From Chitinophaga skermanii (GTDB lineage: Bacteria > Bacteroidota > Bacteroidia > Chitinophagales > Chitinophagaceae), in contig NZ_QLLL01000013.1 in NCBI RefSeq assembly GCF_003259335.1, positions 1-64,000 on the forward strand: 64,000 bases of DNA, read 5' to 3'. Shown here piece by piece: positions 10,109 to 19,380 of this stretch; position 1 is the first letter of the stretch; the number at the start of each line of letters is the position of its first letter. Made by a program: the position numbers and the translations under genes. Under the pieces are notes generated by a model. The model made no database searches. It saw only the letters and a program-made list of their open reading frames with translations, and was not told the origin of the DNA.

Positions 10109-11309
10109 ACATTGGTAATATAATCAGCTCAACAATATCGTTCGTCTTGTAATGATTCGGTGTTTCCGGGAGATGTACTAAGCAATTTGATTGCGCATAA
10201 CTTGCCATCCTGTAAGATTCTTGGCCGGTTAAGATGGTTACTTGGCCATCTATATAAGTACCTTTTAAGAATTGTGTGAGTTGAATTTTTTTATTGCATT
10301 CGTTCACAAGCGGTGCTTGTAAACGCTTTAGTTCAGTAGTTTGCCCTTGTGCAGCGCGAATAAACGGCCACACATATATATAAAAGCAGGTTAGTACGGA
10401 AGAAGGATTTCCCGGCAAGCCGAATACTCGTTTTTCGCCTTTTGTACCAAAATATAAGGGTTTGCCTGGGCGCTGTTTTACTTTATGGAAGATGGGCGTA
10501 ACACCGCAATTGTTCGCTGCTTGTACAACAAAATCGTAATCGCCAACACTTACACCACCTGTTAACATTACAATATCGGCAGCATGTAAAGCGGCGTTTA
10601 ATTGTGTTGTTACCTCTTCTAAAGTATCTTTTGCACGGAATATTTGCAAATGGCTAATGCCCATTTGCTGCAAGCCAGCTTGCAACATGTACGAGCTAGA
10701 TTCGTATACTTGGCCATGCTGTAAAGGTTGACCGGGTGTTTGCAATTCGTTGCCAGTAATAATCAGTGCCACGGTAGGCGAAGCGAAAACCGGCACTTGG
10801 TCGTACCCCAAACCAGCAAGGAAGCCGATGGTATGTGGGCTCATGCGTGTTCCTTTAGGTAAAGCAAGCGCCCCTTGCTTAATTTCGGAGCCGGCAGGAC
10901 GGAAATTTTCGAATGCTTGTAATTGCGGGTAATTGATATGCAATGCATCGTTTTCGATGCGCGTCATTTCTTGCATCACAATTGTATCGGCCCCTTCCGG
11001 AACAGGAGCACCGGTGAAAATGCGTGCCGATTCGCCGGGTTGAATGCTATGTTGAGCCGCATTACCTGCCGCAATTTTAGTTACAATTTTGTAAGCATTG
11101 TTGGAAAATTGGTTATCATAACGGATAGCATAGCCATCAACAGAAGATTGATTGAATGCTGGGATATCGATCTTTGCAAATAGGTCTTCCGCTAATATTG
11201 CCCCGGTTGATTGCGCTATGGGTACTTGTATAATTTTCTTCGTTAGTGGCACTGCTTCCATTAATGCTGATGCTTCGGCCACTGTGATCATACTTTTCAT
11301 CATACTCAT
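10101..11309 (-). CDS. moeA: Molybdopterin molybdenumtransferase MoeA
   Basis: 402 aa, usual length. Motifs: FNQSSVDGYAIR near the N-terminus, GAPVPEGADTIVMQE, the MPT-binding LTGGVSVGDYD loop, and GLPGNPSSVLTCF. It inserts molybdate into adenylylated molybdopterin to give Mo-MPT. The moaA stop lies 2 bp upstream. Several ATGs occur close together at the start (residues 1, 3, 4 and 7), so the exact N-terminus is uncertain by a few residues. Confidence 0.94.
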   Translation of the reverse strand: MSMMKSMITVAEASALMEAVPLTKKIIQVPIAQSTGAILAEDLFAKIDIPAFNQSSVDGYAIRYDNQFSNNAYKIVTKIAAGNAAQHSIQPGESARIFTGAPVPEGADTIVMQEMTRIENDALHINYPQLQAFENFRPAGSEIKQGALALPKGTRMSPHTIGFLAGLGYDQVPVFASPTVALIITGNELQTPGQPLQHGQVYESSSYMLQAGLQQMGISHLQIFRAKDTLEEVTTQLNAALHAADIVMLTGGVSVGDYDFVVQAANNCGVTPIFHKVKQRPGKPLYFGTKGEKRVFGLPGNPSSVLTCFYIYVWPFIRAAQGQTTELKRLQAPLVNECNKKIQLTQFLKGTYIDGQVTILTGQESYRMASYAQSNCLVHLPETPNHYKTNDIVELIILPMYG

Positions 11310-11311
11310 TT

Positions 11312-12295
11312 TTACCCGCCAATACTGATCATACTGCGGTTGATTATTTCCGTACTTTTTAAATGCTCGAAAGAAGTGTTTCCGAATTGACCACCTAGTT
11401 TTTCTGCTTTATTAGCAATAGATTGGTGAATCAATGGCGTTATAGGTAATCCATTTCTTAAAGCAGTTAATAGATCTACTTCATCTTTAGAGAATAAGCA
11501 ATTCTTCATTTTGCCATCTGCTGTTAAGCGCATGCGGTTGCAATCGCCGCAAAATGGGTGGCTCATGGTGCTAATGATGGCAAAGCTACCTGTAAATCCG
11601 GGCACTTTAAAGGCGGTGCTTGTGGCATGTGGAGCATTTTCAAGCGGAACAACATGATGCACGGTTTGTATGACATCGAGTAATGCTTTTCTAGTTACCA
11701 CCTTTTCACTCTCCCAATGATTTCCATCGAAAGGCATAAACTCAATAAACCTTACTTCGATCTTTTCATGCTTTGTCCATGCAATAAAATCCAGTACTTC
11801 ATGATCGTTAATGCCGCGCATAACTACCATGTTTATTTTTACTTCAAAGCCTTTGTGTAGAGCGGTTTGAATATTTTCTTTTGTTTGGTGGAATTTATCC
11901 CGGCGAGTGAGTAACATGAATTTATCAGCCGACAAAGTATCTAAGCTGATATTCAATTGTTGTACACCAGCACGTTGTAATACATCGACATAACGATGTA
12001 ATAAAACGGCGTTCGTGGTGATTGTTAGTTGTGTACCTAAAGTTGAGAGCCGTTGAAGAATATCAGCAAAATCTGGTCGTGCTAAAGGTTCTCCACCTGT
12101 TAGCCTGATTTTGGTAACGCCGTTCTCTACGAACGACTTTGCCAAGCTTTCAATTTCATGGGCTTGCATGAGATGAGAACGATCCATGAAATGAAAATCT
12201 TCGTCGGGCATGCAATAAGTACAACGTAGGTTGCACCGATCTGTTAACGAGATCCGTAAATAATCGTGTTTTCTATGGAACCTATCTATCATCAT
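11312..12295 (-). CDS. moaA: GTP 3',8-cyclase MoaA
   Basis: 327 aa radical-SAM enzyme. The first cluster is Cys21, Cys25 and Cys28 (DRCNLRCTYCMP); the second, C-terminal cluster is in FCGDCNRMRL and KNCLFS. The protein ends in the conserved Gly-Gly tail (SIGG) needed for MoaA function. It catalyses the first step of molybdopterin synthesis with the MoaC half of the last operon gene. Its ATG overlaps the stop of the XdhC/MocA gene by 4 bp. Confidence 0.96.
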   Translation of the reverse strand: MMIDRFHRKHDYLRISLTDRCNLRCTYCMPDEDFHFMDRSHLMQAHEIESLAKSFVENGVTKIRLTGGEPLARPDFADILQRLSTLGTQLTITTNAVLLHRYVDVLQRAGVQQLNISLDTLSADKFMLLTRRDKFHQTKENIQTALHKGFEVKINMVVMRGINDHEVLDFIAWTKHEKIEVRFIEFMPFDGNHWESEKVVTRKALLDVIQTVHHVVPLENAPHATSTAFKVPGFTGSFAIISTMSHPFCGDCNRMRLTADGKMKNCLFSKDEVDLLTALRNGLPITPLIHQSIANKAEKLGGQFGNTSFEHLKSTEIINRSMISIGG

Positions 12296-14031
12296 GCTTC
12301 GGATCGAGTTAAAAGTGCGTTGTGGGTAATGGCATCTAAAGAAGCTTGATCGTCGATATCGAAAGCACCGCCAGGGAAATCTACAGTGGCAATATTTTCG
12401 GTATGGGCGATTACATGTTTAGCGCCGGTGTCGCCTTGTAAAGTTAGCAAAGCGGGGAACATATCGGCACGAAATAATGCCGGCACGCCGTTTCTGCCTT
12501 CGTACGTGCTAGCAGCGATAGGTACATTCCGCGCTTGTTGTTCGTGCATGAGTTGGCGTAGATGGAATGAATCCAAATAAGGCTGGTCGCATACGAGGAT
12601 GAGGATAAAAGCTAATTGGGGATGTATTGCCTGTAGTGCAGCTACCCCGTGGCGAATAGAACTTCCCATACCTTCTTCGAACTGCGGGTTTTCGATGATG
12701 GTAACGGGTAAATCTGCCAACTGGGTGCGTGTAGTTTCTACCTCCTTGCCTACTACCACTCCAATAGTGGATGTACCGAGTTGTTGCGCTGTTTTAATCG
12801 TATTACGTAACAGGGTATCTCCTTTGTACATCAATGCTTGCTTGGGGCTACCTAAGCGTTTCGATTGCCCGGCTGCTAATACCAGCACCGCGTATTGTTC
12901 TAAAGGCGTAGCTAGGTGTTTTATGCGTTTATGGATATGTTTCTTTTGTTCGATACGCAAAGAAGTGCCCGGTTTGTTTGCAAACACGGCCTTTACTTCG
13001 CTGATAATAGACAGGGCGATTTCTTCCGGGGTTTCGGCTCCAATATTCAAACCAATTGGGCCATATACCCGGTTTTGTTGTTCTTGGATTTGCATTCCTT
13101 CAGCAGTTAGCTCATCCATCAATCGTTTCTGCTTTTGTTGGGGGCCTAAAATGCCGATATACTTTGCTTTACTATTCAAAGCGATCTTCAATACAGCTTT
13201 ATCATACGCATAATTGTGCGACATAATAATTACGGCTGTTTCTTCATCGACCTGCCTCTCTTTCATCAATGTTTCCGGGTCGCCAACAGCAATTTGACAG
13301 GAAGGGAAACGGGTTTCATTGGCGTATGAAGAACGACCATCTAGTAAAGTTGTATCCCATCCCAGCACATCTGCCAAAGCAACTAAGGGAAGCACATCGT
13401 TCCCTGCCCCGGCTATTAAAAGTGCGGGATTGGGCTTGATATATTCGAGAAAAACAGTACACTCATTGAATTGCACAAAAGATGACGTTTGCAATGCGAA
13501 TACGTGCTGTATATCTGCTTGTAATCGTTCGTATGCAATGGGTAGTGCTCCATTCGTTTCGTGTGTGTTGTTTTGAAACGCGAGTAAATGGGTACCTTGC
13601 GCAGTGGATTTTTTATCGTTCGGCGTGAAGAAAGTTGCTAGCACTACCGGTTCACGGAGGGTATTTACTTTCTGTAGGAAATAGAAAGCGGTATGATGCG
13701 TATGTGCTTGCATGGGTTCTAGTAAAATCCTGGTGATCCCACTACACCCAAGGCTGATGGCAATACCGGCTGTACCCGTTTCTTCGGAAGTATCGTAGGT
13801 TACCAGGTGTGGCTTTTGTTCTGCCATTACTAGTAATGCTTTTCTTAATACATCGCCTTCCAAGCAACCACCGCTTACGGCTCCAACGATGGCGCCGTTG
13901 GGTAAAATCAACATACGCGCACCGGGCGCCCGGTAGGCAGATCCTTCAATATGCACAACAGTGGCCAATACTGCTTTTTCAGTATTGCCCACTTTTTCAA
14001 TCGCTTGTATGATTTGCCTAATTTCTTTCAT
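12292..14031 (-). CDS. XdhC-family maturase fused to MocA-like cytidylyltransferase
   Basis: 579 aa, two units. Residues 1 to about 370 are XdhC/CoxI: an N-terminal EGSAYRAPGARM...GAVSGGCLEGD segment and a Rossmann-like domain (LLIAGAGNDVLPL; GPIGLNIGAETPEEIA). Residues about 378-579 are a MobA/MocA nucleotidyltransferase: LVLAAGQSKRLGSPKQ, a VCDQPY metal site and GDTGAK. XdhC proteins bind the finished cofactor, help its sulfuration and load it into xanthine-oxidase-family enzymes; MocA makes the cytosine dinucleotide form. Here one polypeptide covers both jobs for PaoABC. A long open frame antisense to it (12599-13213) looks like a codon-bias shadow. Confidence 0.9.
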   Translation of the reverse strand: MKEIRQIIQAIEKVGNTEKAVLATVVHIEGSAYRAPGARMLILPNGAIVGAVSGGCLEGDVLRKALLVMAEQKPHLVTYDTSEETGTAGIAISLGCSGITRILLEPMQAHTHHTAFYFLQKVNTLREPVVLATFFTPNDKKSTAQGTHLLAFQNNTHETNGALPIAYERLQADIQHVFALQTSSFVQFNECTVFLEYIKPNPALLIAGAGNDVLPLVALADVLGWDTTLLDGRSSYANETRFPSCQIAVGDPETLMKERQVDEETAVIIMSHNYAYDKAVLKIALNSKAKYIGILGPQQKQKRLMDELTAEGMQIQEQQNRVYGPIGLNIGAETPEEIALSIISEVKAVFANKPGTSLRIEQKKHIHKRIKHLATPLEQYAVLVLAAGQSKRLGSPKQALMYKGDTLLRNTIKTAQQLGTSTIGVVVGKEVETTRTQLADLPVTIIENPQFEEGMGSSIRHGVAALQAIHPQLAFILILVCDQPYLDSFHLRQLMHEQQARNVPIAASTYEGRNGVPALFRADMFPALLTLQGDTGAKHVIAHTENIATVDFPGGAFDIDDQASLDAITHNALLTRSEA

Positions 14032-14037
14032 AATCTT

Positions 14038-15189
14038 TCATTTACAAATCACGGCATTCGTTAAAAGCGCTACGACCTGTAATATATCGGCTTGGGTTGT
14101 AAAGCGGCCAAGGCTGAGTCGTATTACGCGCGCTGCTTGTTCACCAGTGATTCCCATTGCAGTTAGTACATGGGAAGGTGCTTGGAGTAAACCCTTACAA
14201 GCACTACTTCTACTGGCGGCTAATTGTTGCGACAGCGAGAGTAGTATTTGTTCTGCATGTCCGTGTGGCAATGTAATATTGCTAACATGTGGTAAACGGG
14301 GTTCGGCCCCGTTTATTTGCAAGCCTGGGATATTTGCTTTCAATTCATTTTCTAATTGATCGCGGAGTAGGCGGAGTTGTTGGGATTCTGTTTCCATCAA
14401 CATAGCACATAACGCCGCAGCTTTACCAAAACCAACAATACCCGGTGTATTTAAAGTACCGCTACGCATCCCTCCTTCGTGATGCCCTCCATGTTGTTGT
14501 GGTATAAAGGGAAGGTTCTTCTCCTTCACCCCGTTTCCAATAAACAAAGCACCTATACCTTTAGGGCCATATAGTTTATGTGCAGAAAATGCCATGATAT
14601 CAATGCCATCCTTCAACACATCTACAGGTATTTTCCCTACGGCCTGCGTAGCATCACAAAAAAACAAAATACCATGCTTATGCGCGATACTGCTGATTGC
14701 TTGTACGGGGTGTATAACACCTGTTTCGTTATTTGCGTACATCAGCGCTATACAAATAGTATGCGTACGTATTTCGCTTTCAAGTACAGCTAGATCAATC
14801 TTTCCGTCATCATTTACATCGAGATAAGATATTTCCACACCTTTCGATGTTAAGTAATCACATGTATCTAATACAGCACTATGTTCGGTTTTGCAGGTAA
14901 TGATATGTTTGGGCTGGTGAGGAAATGCTTCAACTATTCCTTTCAAACCCAAATTAATCGCTTCAGTAGCGCCGGAAGTAAATACTATTTGTTGCGTATT
15001 CGCCCCTATTAGCTTTGCCACTTGTTGCCGGGCATCTTCTACCTGTTCATGGGCTTGCCAACCGTACAAATGATCACGACTGGCCGCGTTACCAAATTCT
15101 TGTGTAAATAAAGGAAGCATTACTTCAACCACCCTAGGATCACAAGGCGTAGTGGCATTGTAATCCATATATACCGGCTTTCCATTCAT
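14038..15189 (-). CDS. Cysteine desulfurase (NifS/IscS class), likely cofactor-dedicated
   Basis: 383-aa PLP enzyme. PLP-site motifs are TSGATEAIN, EHSAV, DATQAVGK and SAHKLYGPKG (Schiff-base lysine); the catalytic cysteine is in SSACKG near the C-terminus. It removes sulfur from cysteine as a persulfide. It lies between the oxidoreductase genes and the XdhC/MocA maturase, 6 bp from the latter, which suggests it supplies sulfur for the molybdenum cofactor or for MoaD rather than general Fe-S assembly (inference from context). Confidence 0.9.
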   Translation of the reverse strand: MNGKPVYMDYNATTPCDPRVVEVMLPLFTQEFGNAASRDHLYGWQAHEQVEDARQQVAKLIGANTQQIVFTSGATEAINLGLKGIVEAFPHQPKHIITCKTEHSAVLDTCDYLTSKGVEISYLDVNDDGKIDLAVLESEIRTHTICIALMYANNETGVIHPVQAISSIAHKHGILFFCDATQAVGKIPVDVLKDGIDIMAFSAHKLYGPKGIGALFIGNGVKEKNLPFIPQQHGGHHEGGMRSGTLNTPGIVGFGKAAALCAMLMETESQQLRLLRDQLENELKANIPGLQINGAEPRLPHVSNITLPHGHAEQILLSLSQQLAASRSSACKGLLQAPSHVLTAMGITGEQAARVIRLSLGRFTTQADILQVVALLTNAVICK

Positions 15190-15198
15190 ATGCTGCTG

Positions 15199-17418
15199 TT
15201 ATGCCATTAAAACCTTATCGGGCGTAATAGGCAAATTGCGTAAGCGTTTGCCAGTTGCGTTGTAAATAGCATTGGCTACAGCGGGTGCCATTCCAATGAT
15301 ACCTACTTCACCTAAACCTTTCGCCCCGGCTGGGTTAATATTTACATCGGGTTTGCCAATGAAGGATACATCAATGATGGGTGCATCGGCGTTTACTGGG
15401 AAGTGATAACCGGCCAAGTCGTTACCAACAACACAACCTAATTTATGATCTACCAATTGTTCCTCTGTTAGTGCCATCCCCAGTCCGCCTACAGCTGCAC
15501 CAGAAATTTGGTTTGCTGCGGCTTTATCATTTACAACATACCCGGCATCTACTACGCTCACAATCTTATCTACTTTCACTTTACCTGTTTTTGCGTGTAC
15601 TTTCACTCTTACGAAGTGCGCAGCACCAGAACAAAACGCGTACTTCTGGCGTTCTTCGCCAGGGCCAGATGTGGCCTGTACATCTATAATTTCTAGGTTA
15701 TTTTTCGCGAAGATGTTTTCGTATGATACAGGGCGATTGCCTTGCGTTTGCAAAGCCACACCGTTCTTTGTAAATACGATATCAGCAGGATTTACATGCT
15801 TATATGCCTCGTCTACCACACTTGCCAATTCCGCTATTTTTTTACGGAACTCGTTACAAGCGGCTACTACGGCACCGCTCATTGTAGATAAGCCTGTGCT
15901 ACCACCTTGACTAGGCGCTGCAGGTAGATTAGAATTACCGAGGTTGACTTTAATTTTGTTTTTGGGGATACCTAGGTTGTCGTGCGCAATGTTTTGCATG
16001 CCTGTGCCTGTACCTGTTCCTATATCCGTCATGGCTGTTTCTACGGAAATGGTACCATCTTTCTGCATTTTAATACCGGCACTTGCTTTCGATCGTCCAG
16101 CGAACCACATGCCGCAGGCCATTCCGTAACCAATCATCCAATCTCCTTCTTTCACACTGGCCGGTTGTGCTTTGCGGTATTTCGCCCATTCAATATTGGC
16201 GGCTCCTTTCTCTACGCATTCGTTGAGGAAGTTAGTCGACCATGGCTTTTGTGTATCTGGATCGATTTCAGTCGCTAAGTTTTGTAAACGTAATTGTACA
16301 GGGTCCTTCTTCAATTGATAACTTAGTTCATCAATCGCACATTCTAAGCCGAAGGCGCCGCTACAATCACCAGGCCCGCGCATCCAAGTAGGTGCACTTA
16401 GGTTGAGTGAAACGGTAGCTTCTTCTGTTTTTGCATTGGGAATTTTATAGAGCATGCGGGAAATGCGGGTAATCCCTTCCCTGTAATTATCGTAAACAGA
16501 TTTACTGTGTTTGGATTGATGTAAGATACCCAAGAAGTTACCATCTTTGTCAGCGCCAATTTTCACCTTCTGCCATGCTTGCGGGCGGTAACCTACTAAT
16601 GTAAACATTTGCGGTCGTGTTAAAACCACCTTTACCGGGCGCTTTACTTGTTGTGCAGCCATTACCGTCATTAATACGTGTGGCCAAACCAGCAAACCTG
16701 CACCAAAGCCACCACCTACGAATTCGCTGATTACTTCAATATTCGCTGCCGGCATTTTCCATAAGCGCGACAAGGTACCTTGTACATTATTTACACCTTG
16801 GTTTTTATCCCAAAGTTTCAGCTTATCCTTACTTACCCAAGTAGCAATTGTAGCATGCATCTCCATTGGGTTATGCACTTCATGCTTGATATTGTATTCG
16901 GCATCTGCTACAAAAGCTGCATTACTCCATGCATCCATAGTGCCACGCTCTTTGCCCGTACCTGCTAAAGGTATAGAAGGGTGCGTGGTATCGAAGTCAA
17001 CATTGAATGAGCTTTGTTTGTAAGTAGCTGTTACCAACGAAGCTGCATAAGTGGCATCTTCGAGCGTTTCGGCAATCACTAGCGCAATGGGTTGCCCTTT
17101 AAAGAATACTTTATCTGTATGTAGTACCGGCAAACTAAAACCGGATTTCTTGATAGATTCTTCATTTTCGAAAGCTGGAATGCTTGGGCGGTTCAAATGG
17201 GTAATAATATCCAAAACGCCGGCTACTTCCTTTGCATCATCTAAATGATATGCTTCAATTTCACCTGCAGGAATAGTGCTACCAACAATAACACCGTAGC
17301 AAACATTGTCTACTTTATATTCAGCAGCGTATTTACCACTACCTGTAACTTTTGAAATACCTTCCACGCGGCCTTCGGCCATATTGGAAACAGGTTTTTT
17401 ACGTCGAAAGAAACTCAT
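15199..17418 (-). CDS. paoC: Aldehyde/xanthine oxidoreductase molybdenum-binding subunit (PaoC-like)
   Basis: 739-aa large subunit of the xanthine oxidase family. It has the a/b hammerhead N-terminal domain (about 12-130), the molybdopterin domains with GGGFGAG and SQGGSTGLST loops, and the base-catalyst glutamate in GAKGLGEVG (about residue 704). It lacks its own signal peptide, as expected if it is exported with the Tat-bearing small subunit. It hydroxylates aldehydes or aromatic heterocycles; the substrate is not readable. Gene order (2Fe-2S, FAD, Mo) matches paoABC. Confidence 0.92.
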   Translation of the reverse strand: MSFFRRKKPVSNMAEGRVEGISKVTGSGKYAAEYKVDNVCYGVIVGSTIPAGEIEAYHLDDAKEVAGVLDIITHLNRPSIPAFENEESIKKSGFSLPVLHTDKVFFKGQPIALVIAETLEDATYAASLVTATYKQSSFNVDFDTTHPSIPLAGTGKERGTMDAWSNAAFVADAEYNIKHEVHNPMEMHATIATWVSKDKLKLWDKNQGVNNVQGTLSRLWKMPAANIEVISEFVGGGFGAGLLVWPHVLMTVMAAQQVKRPVKVVLTRPQMFTLVGYRPQAWQKVKIGADKDGNFLGILHQSKHSKSVYDNYREGITRISRMLYKIPNAKTEEATVSLNLSAPTWMRGPGDCSGAFGLECAIDELSYQLKKDPVQLRLQNLATEIDPDTQKPWSTNFLNECVEKGAANIEWAKYRKAQPASVKEGDWMIGYGMACGMWFAGRSKASAGIKMQKDGTISVETAMTDIGTGTGTGMQNIAHDNLGIPKNKIKVNLGNSNLPAAPSQGGSTGLSTMSGAVVAACNEFRKKIAELASVVDEAYKHVNPADIVFTKNGVALQTQGNRPVSYENIFAKNNLEIIDVQATSGPGEERQKYAFCSGAAHFVRVKVHAKTGKVKVDKIVSVVDAGYVVNDKAAANQISGAAVGGLGMALTEEQLVDHKLGCVVGNDLAGYHFPVNADAPIIDVSFIGKPDVNINPAGAKGLGEVGIIGMAPAVANAIYNATGKRLRNLPITPDKVLMA

Positions 17419-17428
17419 ACCTGTACAA

Positions 17429-18409
17429 TTAAGCGTTTAAACAATTTTGTAATGCCACTTCTACTGCACCCTTTAACATAGGTACTTTGAATGCGTTATT
17501 CGATAATGGCTTTGTTTCCTTAACAACGATGGCCGCTGCTTTTTGAAACGTTTCTAGAGTTGCATTTTTTCCTTTCAGGAAAGCTTCTGCCTCGTACCAA
17601 CGCCAAGGTTTATGTGCTACACCACCTGATGCCAAGCGTGCTTGCACTATTTTATTCCCATTTAACTCAAGTGCCGCAGCTACAGAAATCAATGCAAAAG
17701 CATATGATTCACGGTCGCGGAGTTTAACGTAAGCAGCGTTCTTAAAGAATTGGTTGGAAGGAATATCCACGGCTGTAATAATACCTGAAACAGGCAGGTT
17801 ATTGTCCTGTTCGGGTGTTTCACCTGGCAAGCGATGGAAATCTTTAAAAGGAATAATCGTTTCTTTTTTATCGGTTGTTCGGATGATTACATTCGCATCC
17901 AAAGCAGCTAGTGCAATACACAAATCGGATGGATGCACGGCTACGCATTCAGTAGAATAACCTACTATAGCCGACATACGATTTTCGCCATCAATAGCGC
18001 CACAGCCCGTACCTGGGTTGCGTTTATTACAAGGCAATGTAGTATCGTAGAAGTAAGGGCATCTTGTTCTTTGTAATAAATTCCCACCGATGGACGCCAT
18101 GTTTCTTATTTGTGGTGAAGCACCGGCTAACAAGGCTTTTGAAACGAGCGGGAATTTTGAGCGAATCAAATCATGATTAGCAGCTGCGCTATTACGCACC
18201 ATGGCACCAATGCGGATACCTTTTGCCGTGGTTTCGATTTGATCGGGCAATGCCTTGGTGATGTCGAGCAACACTTCTGGCACAGTAATATTTTTCTTCA
18301 TCAAGTCGAGCAAGTTCGTACCACCGGCGATACATTGGTGACCGTCGTTTGCTTTTCTTGCGCTGGCTTGATCGAGTGATTGGATACGTTGGAAAGTGAA
18401 TGGTCTCAT
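17429..18409 (-). CDS. paoB: FAD-binding subunit with extra 4Fe-4S motif (PaoB-like)
   Basis: 326-aa medium subunit. The FAD-binding segment AGGTNLLDLMK lies near residues 29-39 and the second FAD loop ASIGGNLLQRTRC follows. The stretch RCPYFYDTTLPCNKR...GCG plus a downstream cysteine (STEC) matches the insertion that holds the additional 4Fe-4S cluster in E. coli PaoB and is absent from most CoxM-type subunits. Electrons pass from Mo through 2Fe-2S to FAD. Overlaps paoA by 4 bp. Confidence 0.92.
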   Translation of the reverse strand: MRPFTFQRIQSLDQASARKANDGHQCIAGGTNLLDLMKKNITVPEVLLDITKALPDQIETTAKGIRIGAMVRNSAAANHDLIRSKFPLVSKALLAGASPQIRNMASIGGNLLQRTRCPYFYDTTLPCNKRNPGTGCGAIDGENRMSAIVGYSTECVAVHPSDLCIALAALDANVIIRTTDKKETIIPFKDFHRLPGETPEQDNNLPVSGIITAVDIPSNQFFKNAAYVKLRDRESYAFALISVAAALELNGNKIVQARLASGGVAHKPWRWYEAEAFLKGKNATLETFQKAAAIVVKETKPLSNNAFKVPMLKGAVEVALQNCLNA

Positions 18410-18996
18410 CGTGCAGCAACTTTTTGAATGGATTCAACAATACCGTTATAAGCGCCGCACCTGCAAAGGTTGCCGCTCATGAACTCCTTGATTTCAGCAA
18501 CAGAACCTGTACGGCCTTCATTTACACAGGCTACGGCCGACATGATTTGCCCAGGTGTACAATACCCACATTGGAAGCCATCACATTCTAAGAATGCTTG
18601 CTGCATGGGATGTAGTTTTCCATCCTGTGCCAAACCTTCTATGGTTGTTATTTCATGGCCTTCCATCATCACTGCTAAAGAAAGACAACTTAATGCACGT
18701 TGCCCGTCGATATGCACGGTACATGCACCACATTGACCATGGTCGCACCCTTTTTTAGAGCCCGTTAAGTGTAGTTCTTCCCGTAAGAGATCGAGCAATG
18801 TGGTACGACTATCGACCGATAAAGTATGTTTTTGCTTATTCACGATAATCGACACCGTTTCTTTCTCTTTAGAGCGAACGATGGCTCGTTTTACATTGTT
18901 GTAAAACGCCTTTACACCGGCAGGAATAAAAGCCAGTGAAGCTGCCATAGAGGAAGTGAATAGGAAAAAACGCCTCGAGATTGTTTGTTTTTCCAT
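18406..18996 (-). CDS. paoA: 2Fe-2S subunit with Tat signal (PaoA-like), first gene of operon
   Basis: 196 aa. The N-terminus MEKQTISRRFFLFTSS is a twin-arginine signal (Arg8-Arg9) followed by a hydrophobic stretch, so the folded complex is exported to the periplasm. Two 2Fe-2S domains follow: the plant-type loop GCDHGQCGACTV...C and the helical domain CGYCTPGQ...GNLCRCG. All eight cysteines are present. It starts the 12-gene operon. I see no convincing -33/-7 pair close upstream. Confidence 0.93.
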   Translation of the reverse strand: MEKQTISRRFFLFTSSMAASLAFIPAGVKAFYNNVKRAIVRSKEKETVSIIVNKQKHTLSVDSRTTLLDLLREELHLTGSKKGCDHGQCGACTVHIDGQRALSCLSLAVMMEGHEITTIEGLAQDGKLHPMQQAFLECDGFQCGYCTPGQIMSAVACVNEGRTGSVAEIKEFMSGNLCRCGAYNGIVESIQKVAAR

Positions 18997-19380
18997 AGAA
19001 AAGTAATTATTTAAGCTATCAATTTTTCAACTGTTGTAACTGGACGACATTACAAGCAGCCATATTTTACAATATCGGAATTCGCTCGTTTATCAGCATA
19101 GTAAACATGCATCAAATAATTGCGAAAATCAATCCATTTAAAGCGCTGGGAAAAGACAACGTGGGAAACGGGTTTGACCATCCCGTTTTTCAATCTATTC
19201 CTTATCAAAAACACATGTATTAAATATACCAAAAAAATGCCAGCAACATGGTATTGAAGCACTTAATTGGGCCTTAAGATGGTAAAAAACTGTGAGAAAA
19301 GGAAGGAATGACGAGAAAAGTTGGTTGAATGGTGGAAAAATGGCCTTGAATCCAATTTTACGCAGGCCAATTAACAGTTT
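18997..19380. other. Intergenic region between the Pao/Moco operon and the Zorya-like module
   Basis: Contains no gene I can support. A 70-codon minus-strand frame at 19050-19262 has no recognisable features and poor start context. The stretch near 19270-19340 is purine-rich on the plus strand. The only structured element is the hairpin at 19341-19369. Confidence 0.6.
19336..19369 (-). terminator. Probable terminator of the Zorya-like operon
   Basis: TGGCCT (19341-19346) pairs with AGGCCA (19364-19369); read on the minus strand the stem is followed by TTTTT. It lies 12 bp after the HNH gene stop. The loop is long (17 nt), so confidence is moderate. Confidence 0.45.

Noticed and set aside
12599..13213. 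204-codon plus-strand open frame antisense to the XdhC/MocA gene
   Set aside because: Composition (many Cys, Ser, Leu) and lack of any motif mark it as a shadow of the strong minus-strand gene.
19050..19262. 70-codon minus-strand frame upstream of the HNH operon end
   Set aside because: No homology-like features and no ribosome-binding context.
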